The notes beneath the pieces were generated by a model, which did no database searches, was not told the DNA's origin, and saw only the letters and a list, made by a program, of their open reading frames with translations. 64,000 bases of DNA from Hibiscus mutabilis (lineage: Eukaryota > Streptophyta > Magnoliopsida > Malvales > Malvaceae), in NCBI GenBank assembly GCA_019671005.1, contig CM033721.1, forward strand, positions 57,598,284 through 57,662,283, read 5' to 3'. Of the stretch, positions 55,207 to 64,000 are shown piece after piece. The position numbers and the translations under genes are program-made. Position 1 is the stretch's first letter. Every line of letters begins with the position of its first letter.

Positions 55207-55499
55207 CTACTTTTTAAATAATGTCATGGGCTTTATTAAAACTTAAAAAACCCAAAAAAATAACTAACTACTATTATTATTATTATTTTAATTCAGCATA
55301 TATATATGTTGTTATTTGCTATCGTAGTATGTTATTCGTTATCGTATTATTGTTGTTTAAAAAGAAAACCTAAATATTACTAGTATAGTACATTGTCTTA
55401 TCTTATTATTATTACCTTGTTATTATTATTATGTATTACTAATCATTTATATTATATTACCATTATTATTACTTTTTATTATCTATTATTATTATATAT

Positions 55500-58388
55500 T
55501 ATTACTATCAAACTAAATTAAATTAAAAAAAATCTAAGTAAAAAATACATGCTCAACTATAATACCACTTTAAATTAAATAATAAAAGTCCATTTACACA
55601 AAAATCTTTAAAAAAACAAAAAAAAAAATACATAATATTACACTTAGCCCATTTAGGGCACTAAATGATCAAAATCATAATGCCTCTATTCCTCTTGCAG
55701 CAGCCCAACCAGCCCATATTTGTCCTTCCTTGCCACCATGGAGGCCAAGTCACACTGGTGACCATTCATTCTACACCACGTCAGTAGAAGATGGACACGT
55801 CAGCGAACACGTTTACCTCCGATTGTTCAACAGGAGAGTTTTATCACATACGAAGGATATATCTCTAGGCTTCGATTGTTCTGTTTTTTTCGGGTTCGAA
55901 CCAAAAAAGGGAAAAGGAAAGAAAGGGAAACGTTTACCTCCGATCTTCAACAGACGCCGGCGACCGGAGACTCCGACGGCGAATCCCAACGGCGAGGACG
56001 TTCCGCCCGAGGAGTAGGGTAACATATCTCAGAATCAGACCAACCTGACGGTTGGTTGCTCAGATCGGCGAGGAAAACAGTCGGTGGCTCAAAGTGATTT
56101 TGCGATGCTCGGGGTCATTCTCGGAGATACCGACCCATGAAGAGGAAGAGGGGAACGTCGGCTTCAACGTGATGGTGTTGGTTGGCTGGAGTGATTACCG
56201 ATGCGGCGGCGACCGCCTGAGAGAGCGTTGGCTTAAGTGTCCGCTTTTGCAAACCTGAATAGGTGGAAAGGAAGAGGAAGCTGAGCTGACTCCGCCGATG
56301 TTCTCACGCGGCCGGAAGGAGCGACGGACGACGATTCGATGGCGGCGAAGGAAGCGGCGCACTTAGGGTTTATTGAGTGATTCCCCTCTGGTTTGTACAG
56401 GACGACGACAAATGGGGAATAACAAGGGGTTTATCCCTTTTGGGATAAAACCGGGCGAACCGGTTCACTTGGTGGCCCGCTCCAGAACCGGGAACCGACC
56501 CGGCCTTCCTTTTCAGCCCAGGCCGGTTTGAAAGCTCAAAACCAGTGGGCTGATGGTACCCTCTTCCAACTCGTTTAGATTAGCCCAAATCTGATTAATA
56601 AAATGTTCATTTGTTATAATATATGTATATATTATGTGATGTAATTTATACTTAGTTTTTTTATATACCTTTGTAGTTTATATACAATTCCAACATACGT
56701 ACATGTGTGATATTTACCTATATAGTGTAATATATAATACGTTTTTATAAAGTATGTAGCACATATTTTCTTATATGTATATAAAGTGTAATATAGTTCT
56801 ATATAGCATGTAGTTCTTACATGATATGATATATAGTTTTCTTTATAAAATATATAAGATACAATTTTTAATATAATATAAGCTTTTATATAATATATAT
56901 AATATATTATAATTTTTCTTTAAACGTAGTTTCATAAAGCTTATAATAATATATATAGCCCTTTTATTTTGAATATATAACGTAGTCCTTTAGAATGTAT
57001 AATATATGTAACCTCCAAAAGTGTATAACGCACATAGTTTTCTTAATTACGCTTTTAATATATAATGTAATTTTAATCTAATGTGTTTTTAATGTATATG
57101 CATTTAGTTTGGGCGTTTGGGTGTTTTAGGCCTTGTGTTTAATTAGCTAAGTTTTGAGCCTTAAGTTTTAGGCCTAGTTTTTTGGGCTTTAGATTAGATT
57201 AAATGGATTAATTCAATTATTTTAAATCGCGTGCTCGTCTTATAAGGGCGTGATTCCTAAATTAATTAAGTTAATTCTAAATTTGAGTTCTTAGAGCCTT
57301 AGTTAGATTAGGGTTCAGATTAATCTAATGAATTTTAATTTGCTCTTGGATCATTAGAGTAAATATTAAATTTGTTAAATTAATTGAACGTTTCTTAATG
57401 GCTTACGATAAAATTAATTTTAAACTTAGATGGACCCTTAAATTCCCGATTAATTATCTTAACTTGTTAGGATCTTAGTCATTTAGGGCTAATTAATTTA
57501 GGATTAAATACTAGAATCACTTAATTAACAGTTAGGTTACTAATTGAGCTTCAATAATTTGGGCTTTTTTAGGTTAGGTCTTGGGATGGGCTTTATGTGT
57601 TTATCTTTTATGTTTTTCGTTTGCCATTTCCTATTTTGTCATTGGTGTGACTGTAACTATTTTGATTGCACGTTAATTAATTGGATCACAAAAAATAGAG
57701 GTATTCATTAGTTCCGATATTTGGGTCGCAATAGTCCGAGCTTAAAGGATGTTGACCAAATATTTGAATTAATCCTTACCTACTCAAGATAGAATTAAAA
57801 CTTGACAAAGTCATTACATCATTCTCTAACTGCTTGCACCCTGCATAAAGGTGACGTACGGGATTCAAACCGTAAATTAACACGGCAGTCAGGCTTATTC
57901 GATGTTGGTTTAATCTATGGTCTGTCGGGCTTATTCGATGTCGGTTTAATCTCCAATGTATCGTCAACCTTATTAATTAAATGTCCAATTAATTTAAACC
58001 CACCAATTTGACAAAGCCCTTTCAATTAAGGTTAATTTCCAATTAAGGTCACCGAAATAATTTCTTTCCAAATTCTGACAATTTCCTTCGATTAAAAGCA
58101 ACAAATATTTTGGTACCAATTTTTGGGTGTGATGAGGGTGTTAATCCTTTCCCACACGTAACCAACTCTCAAACCCTTTTCAAAATAAATCTATGGTTTT
58201 GTGGTGTCCGGCTTACCTGATCCAAGTGGCCGGTGACGACTCCCAATTTTCAATCAATTTTCCAAATAAAAAGAATTTTCAAAATAAATCCCTTTAAACC
58301 AAGATTACAAAAAAATTATTTTGGGGATAACTCGTAGCGCAGAACTTATAATTTTTTCTAAAGGTTTTTCAAAAAAAACGTCGCTACA
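55500..58388 (+). repeat. 5' LTR of element C (Tat lineage)
   Basis: The right end CGTCGCTACA at 58388 is followed at once by a primer site. The region 56590-58250 matches LTR B block for block in the same orientation. The left end is uncertain: similarity to B starts near 55570 (GTCCATTTACA). A GC-rich patch at 55730-56380 (CGGCGACCGG, GATGCGGCGGCGACC) has an open frame of 95 codons that I take as LTR, not gene. Long runs of TATATAATATA follow at 56600-57000. Confidence 0.65.
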
Positions 58389-58391
58389 GTA

Positions 58392-58407
58392 TGGCGACTC
58401 CGCTGGG
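58392..58407 (+). other. Primer-binding site of element C
   Basis: TGGCGACTCCGCTGGG, three bases after the LTR end CTACA. It fixes the element's plus orientation and its Tat/Ogre affinity. Confidence 0.75.
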
Positions 58408-60204
58408 AATCAATTTTGTTTTTAAAACAAAAATAGAGTTAGGCCAAGAAAATATTTGTTGATTTTAATGATGGAAAATTGTAGGAATTTTAATCGATTC
58501 TAGTAAGGTTAACCCTTTCTTGAAAATGTAACTACAATTGAAAGGGCTTTGATAATTGGTGGCCTTTGAATTAATTTTTCATTTAATTTCTAAGGAATCA
58601 TTGACATATGTTGCACCATCTCATCAAGCTCTACATCCGAGCCCTAATCCTTAAGTGGGAGTGAAACGCCACATACCCACGTGAGTAGCCCTCCACGGGT
58701 CGTTAATTCATTTTCAAAATTCACGCCTCTTGATACGTGAGCAGCCCTCCACGTCATTAGGTCGTGCGTTCCCTCGAATTGAAACCAATTCGCAAGCTTG
58801 TAATGGGCCAGAATTGGGGCTCTTGTTACCTTAGTAGGTGATAAGATAAGTTCGGGTTCCCCAATTAGGATCGAACCCATGTCTGTGAATTTAAGAAGCC
58901 CACCCCGTTAGAGCCATGCGGATAATCTTAGCGAACTAGAATTTATGCGGTTAGGGTTCTTGCTTTAATTGTTTGTCTTTTGCTTAATTGGTTTGTGTTT
59001 ACCTTTTATCGTTTTCAAAATGAGTACGTATCTTATGACTAACAGACTTCTATTTGTTTTCTTTTCGTTTCCTTTTACCTTTTTGTTTTGCATACATTAT
59101 CATATCATGAAGAGCACATTGAGTTGGAAATAGTCTGAAATTAAAGACTAGACTAATGGGAGATTTGGTTCGTAACAATGATAAGAAGAATCTCGATCTA
59201 CAAATATGGTCAGAAGGAGAGCAACCACGACGGGGACAGTATTCCTATCAAGTTCAGGTCAGCAATGCTAGTTGAAACCTTCATATGATGATGGTCGGGA
59301 TTACGAGGAGAGAAATGCTTTCAAAGTCAACGGTTGTTCTGTGATTGGTAACTTTGTTTTGACCCCGACAATTGAGAAATACCAAGTCTTACGAAGAGAT
59401 TAGCGAAGACCATGCCAAACGAGAACGAGGCCTTTCGGGGCAGGATTGGAAGTTTCTCGGACATTTTGGGTCAACAATCGAGTCTCAACTTAGAACAAGA
59501 ATAAATATTTCAAATCGGAGAGAACCTCTAACTTTAGTGCACGTTGAAGGTTGAATTCGGTGGGACCTCTCCAAAGAGCAAGTCAAGTGTACCAAATACC
59601 GACATTGGAGCGACTATAATTCACCGCCTACACCACTTGAGGGTAGGACCAAGAATTGGAACATTTGATAACTCCAATACAAGAGATCACCCAAGCGAAA
59701 GACACTGCCATGCTTTTAAGAATGAAGAAGAGATTGATTGGATCTTGGAGAAAATCATCGACCTAGATGCTAACTTAGGACCGTTTGCAAAGCAGGTTTT
59801 CTTTGGATATTGTAACAAGACGTTATTCCTTTTAATGCAAGTCGTTTAACGATGATATTTGCCAAACTTAATGTCGTTCTTTGCATTCATTCATGTTTCC
59901 ATAGTAGTACCAGTTTGTGACGTATTTTTGTTCAAATGACACACTTTTGTGCATACATCATATACATCACTAGCTAAAAAAATATTCGCCTAAAAAGATA
60001 TGAGTAAGGAGGGATTGACTTCTGACCAGTTCGACTCTAGAAGTACGAATGAGCTAGCAACTAGGGTAACTATAATCGAACAGCTTCACGAACAATTGGT
60101 TTAGAACCAAAGAGAGATAATATCATATGTGAAGAGGTTCCAAGAGGAAATAAAGGGGACTTGAGAAGGAAAACGAGAACTTCACCCCACTGCCAATCTC
60201 ACAC

Positions 60205-60702
60205 AGGGAGCTGTACTCACAACTGTACAAAGTAGACTTGGTTCGGCCTTACCATGTGGTGCCCTTTAACCCGCCCTACCATTCTTGGTATAATTCCAAT
60301 GTTCAAGGTCATTCTATTGAAAGCTGTATGGCATTTAAGAAGTTGGAGTCCAGAGTATTGCAGTTGGGAGAACCAAGCATAACCGAGCAAAAGTAATATG
60401 ACTCCCCAGGTTGTACGAAGAGTTCCTGACCGATCAATCAGTTTTATGGTCGTTCTTACCGTCAACCACACTCATTTGCAAGGTCGTCGAAGGTTACTCG
60501 CCCGATCCCGATGACGTACACGGACTTGCTCCCAATACTTATTAGAGCAAAACTTCTAGCTCCATTTCAGTCCATACCGAGGAATCCTTATTATCCCATT
60601 GGTTATGATGCCAACGTCGTGTATGACTACCATGTGGGAGGTACGGGCCACGCCACGGAGAATTGTGAAGCTTCGGAGAACAGAGTCCAAAAGTCTGATT
60701 GA
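60205..60702 (+). pseudogene. Element C gag remnant
   Basis: Plus-strand reading gives ELYSQLYKVDLVRPYHVVPF, then a GHSIESCMAFKKLES knuckle-like segment (about 60304-60350), and then PIPMTYTDLLPILIRAKL followed by DYHVGGTGHATENC (60511-60702). Repeated YHxGxxGHxxxxC segments are typical of Tat gag. The first Cys of the second motif is replaced by Tyr. Stops and shifts separate the pieces. Confidence 0.6.
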
Positions 60703-61612
60703 GAGCAGGATTTTGAAGCTTTGAGGAGGAAGGTGATGGAGATGATCCCTTAGAGGTGTAGATCCTCATAGTTAGCTTTAGAGGGTCCGTGTTCCTAGCG
60801 GGTGACATTCCCTTGTTGCACTTTGCCTTTATTTACCCGAAGACAGTAGCAGTGATCTTTTGAAGCGACTTATGTTATGTTTACTTGCTCGATTTCAATG
60901 GAAGAGGCATTCATGTGCATTTCATTTGGCAAGCATTTCATATTCTTTGATGTCTTTTAAAAATCATTTATTCTTTATTATGAGCTTACTTCTATTTTCC
61001 CAAACATATATGTATATATCTTCCGCAAGATTGAATTTAATTCAAAATTTAAGAATCAAATATTGTGAGGACGCTATAAGTGTGAAAACCCTCTGTTCCA
61101 CTTAGGCCATGGGAGGAACAACAATTAGTGTTCAGAAGTAATGGGATGACCCCATGAAGTGAATTTTCCTCTCAGGCATTATTGTTCAAGGTCTTTGAAT
61201 GAAGTGATAACCCTAAAACATCTACCACCTGAAGACTGTTTGATATCCATGTATGGGAGGACATTTGGCATTCCTTCATTTCCCTTCACATAGTAAGAAA
61301 ATATCCATTGTTGTCCCCTTTTTAGCCTGCTGATGTTTTTTTTTCTGATTCAACCCAAACCAAGGATCACCCCTACACCGGGGGAAAATGAGATAAAAGA
61401 ATGACATCGAGTTCTGATCGTGCTATGAAGATGACACCTTATGAATTAGGAGCCAATAAAGGAAAATAAATCAGCTCGAGCAATAGAAACTTGAAAAGGA
61501 AACGGGAAAAGAGAAGTTTATGCTCAAAGAGGCAACCCGAATCAAGTTGAAAGTTACCAACACAAAAGTTGAAGAAGCTAAAAGTGAAGGCACTAAGTTG
61601 AAGAATGCAGTT

Positions 61613-61669
61613 GTAAAAGAAAAAGAGAAAAAAGAAAAGAAAAAAAGAAAAAAAAAAAAGAAAAAAGAT
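61613..61669. repeat. Purine (GA/A) tract
   Basis: Nearly pure A/G stretch of about 57 bases, AAAAAGAGAAAAAAGAAAAG type, within element C. Confidence 0.85.
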
Positions 61670-63904
61670 AATTAGATAAAGGGATATAAGAATTCCCCAT
61701 CCAATTGAATCAGCCTCGAGAGATTGATCACCTTTGAATAGAAATATGCATCGATATAGTTTGAAGATGCAAGTTGGTCCAAAGCTACGCTAGAAGAAAA
61801 GGAATTGAACTCTAGGGTGAAGACCTGAAAATAGGTAGTCTAGAGCGATCCAAAAAAAAGAGAGGACATAGTGTTTCATCTGACCATATCCAGATCAGAC
61901 AGTACGTAATTGAGATTTTCAGTCAGAAGAAATGATCATTGATTTCATCACCCTTAAGCACTTGTTTGGGCCTACATATCCTTTCTTTTATAACCATGAG
62001 CCATAGCCTACATTACAAGCCTTGAAAGACCATTTCGACCATACATGGACGTCTGAGTTTGTCTTTAGATCACATCCCGCCTATCGGGGTTAACCTTTCT
62101 TCAAGGATTGCCACACTTCTAATGCATGATTGAGATCAGAAAAGAGGGAAAGATGGGCCACAATGAAATAGCGAGTTGAAGAGAGCCACCTTAAAATTGG
62201 GTAGAAATTAGGTATGGGAGTTGTTCCTCTCGGAAGCTTAATAGACCAGTAAGGGTTTAACATGCGTATGCATTACCATAACATTCGTGGTATTTCAAAC
62301 AGAAGTTTCACTTAGGTTGACTTTTTTGAAACCTAAGCTTGATTTCGTAACATTGCTTGTTATGTTTTAAAGAAATAATAATAACAAAATTATTTTATCT
62401 ATATCATCTTTGTAAGTCTCTTGCATTGGAATAAACAAGTGGACTGACCTTTTGTGTACTGTGGGTACCTATGACTTGAGGGGAGACAAGTAATACCCAT
62501 AAGGAGCTTTTTGGAAGCTCGACATTAAGATACCACCTTTGGGATGACAAGATTGCATGTCAGTGAAGTGCAAGGTTGGGGAGTCAATCTTTGCCAAAGA
62601 AGCTTTGATAATGTAAAGATTAAACTTAAAGCGAGCTTAGGGGCTTGAGGGTGTGGCCTTCCTCCTAATGATGAGATAGAAGAGAACTTGTCATGATGAG
62701 TTAAGGCAAAGAAACATTGAACCCTAAGATTGAGTAGGGGCAATGCGGTAAGAATGGACAACATGAGAAGTATTACATTCTGTTATGACCAGTGAAAGTC
62801 GGCATTTTCGTTCAAGAAGAACGAATAAGGAAAATTCAGTAAATAAAAATAGAGACCGAACCTTAAGGGAATAAAGAAGGTTCAAAAGATCCAGAGGCAT
62901 GTGTTCACCCCAATGTTAAGAATGGAGAAGGACTCGACATGTAGATTCAATGGAGAGAAAATAATGAAGCACAGTTGAGTGGGGCAATATTTTGAATGTG
63001 AACTTCAAGAGAGGACCGGTCGTAGTCAAACCAGTACAGGCCAACCACATCTTTCCAAAATATGATTGAAGACTTAGCAAAGACAGAAAGCCTGTGAAAG
63101 CTTTCCCCAAGCATCTCTAAAAACGTCATAATTCATGCATCATATTTAGCTAGACATTCCTAGGTTAGGAGCATGATGACTCACATCATCAAACCATTTC
63201 AGTTGTTGTTGACAGATTCAAAGAATTAAAAGATGTGTTAGCCTAAAACTTCCCGATTGGAGCGGCAGGTCTCAGTAAGGATGACGAGCCCCTAATGAGA
63301 AGAATTCACTCAGATTCAAAGAGTTTTCGAGAAGAAGAGCTTGCGTAGCTAAGAAGAGAATGGTGCGAGCTCGTCCCAAGAAACGTATAGATTATGATAG
63401 AAAGAGCTGTCCAGACAGCAACTATAATATAAAGAAGAGAAGAACCTATAATGAGAAGACTTCGCCGACATTTGTGCAGGTTGAAGGAATTCGGAATGAA
63501 AAGACAACTCCAGACCTCGAATTCTGGTAGAAGTTCAAAGGATTTCATAGCAAGGAGAACAGTTTTGAGCTTCGACCACCAGTTCATTTCTGGTTAAGAC
63601 TTCGGGGCTATCAGGGAATCTTCCGAGCATGACACTGAGTGCCAGCACAACGGGAATTGGGGCATAGAGAAACCCATAGTTTGAAGAATTAGCCAAGGAA
63701 GAGCGAAAAGTTTCGAAATGACTTGCGATCTTAAGGAAAAAGTTGAGCCAACACTCGCCTCAAGACATGAAAGGAATCTGCCAAAGCTAGGGCATGAGGA
63801 CATCAGATGCAAAATGGATAAAATTTACCAAGAAATGAGAACGGAGGTCTCTCACGAAGAAAACCAAGACGACTAGAGGCGAAAACTCATAGGGGCATCC
63901 ATAA

Positions 63905-64000
63905 AGGAAAAAGAAGAAGAAAGAGAAAGAAGAGAAAAAAAGAAAAGGAAGAGAAAGAAAAAAGAAAATGAAAAAGAAGAAAAAAGAAAGAAAGAGAAAA
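63905..64000. repeat. Purine (GA) tract at the window edge
   Basis: A run of GAAA/GAGA units of almost 100 bases, nearly without pyrimidines, continuing past the window end. Simple-sequence expansion inside element C. Confidence 0.9.

Larger units (their letters stand above)
58408..64000 (+). mobile_element. Element C interior, decayed, cut by the window edge
   Basis: Leader sequence (58408-59150) is similar to that of element A. Coding remnants follow but no long frame survives. The pol region and 3' LTR are not recognisable before the window ends. Most of 60900-64000 is purine-rich with scattered stops in all frames, and I cannot assign it. Confidence 0.6.

Noticed and set aside
55730..56017. 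95-codon open frame with Arg/Lys-rich C-terminus
   Set aside because: It lies in a GC-rich part of LTR C with a counterpart in LTR B; no recognisable domain.
62500..63830. Minus-strand frames of 60-93 codons as host genes
   Set aside because: They are opposite the purine-rich strand of element C, which produces Ser/Leu/Phe-rich frames by composition alone.

Overview
This is a stretch of nuclear DNA from a dicot plant. It is AT-rich, has split genes with GT..AG introns, and is dominated by LTR retrotransposons of the Ty3/gypsy Tat and Athila lineages. The retroelement proteins (a mobile-domain-like ORF1 with a coiled coil ahead of gag) resemble those I associate with Malvaceae such as cotton or hibiscus; that placement is an inference. 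I see no bacterial features and no tRNA or rRNA genes.

Host genes. Five host-derived loci are recognisable. (1) 5202-7343 (+) is a CDC6 replication-licensing gene with E2F sites in its promoter. It lacks its 3' third and carries two other lesions, so I call it a pseudogene. (2) 8708-9668 (+) is an apparently intact WrbA/FQR1-type NAD(P)H:quinone oxidoreductase with four exons and 208 aa. (3) 46193-46990 holds scrambled fragments of a UDP-glycosyltransferase. (4) 48479-49867 (+) is an intact, intronless AMT1 ammonium transporter of 462 aa. (5) 50219-51650 (-) is a plastid-type cis-prenyltransferase whose frame is broken. A FAR1-type domain fragment lies at 54606-55112 (-).

Retroelement nest. 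Positions 9694-46104 are best read as one minus-strand Tat/Ogre-like retrotransposon (element A) with near-identical 5-bp target duplications (CAAGT/CAAAT). It starts 25 bases after the stop codon of the quinone oxidoreductase. Its 3' LTR is 9694-11588 and its 5' LTR 41093-46104, with a primer site at 41073-41090. Inside A's leader sits a plus-strand LTR (B, about 21940-40276). B is split by a 3.8-kb solo LTR (D, 24376-39626). D is split by a complete minus-strand Athila-type element (E, 25141-36591) with two LTRs, a tRNA-Asp type primer site, gag, pol and an extra intact 399-aa ORF. A's 5' LTR is itself split by a solo LTR (F, 42336-44973, TSD AAAAG). A further plus-strand Tat element (C) has its 5' LTR ending at 58388 and runs off the right edge.

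Left and right margins hold fold-back elements and AT-rich intergenic DNA. The most unusual signal is that short palindromic words are sprinkled through particular elements. GTTGCCGNGGCAAC-like words occur across element E, in both LTRs and inside its coding regions, where they create Ala/Thr/Pro-rich protein insertions. GTAYCGRTAC occurs near both ends of solo LTR F and again in a separate cluster at 52427-52563. E also encodes an intact accessory protein with a basic tail while its gag-pol is broken. That pairing invites comparison with sequence-specific anti-silencing systems such as VANC of VANDAL transposons. This is a hypothesis, not a demonstrated function.
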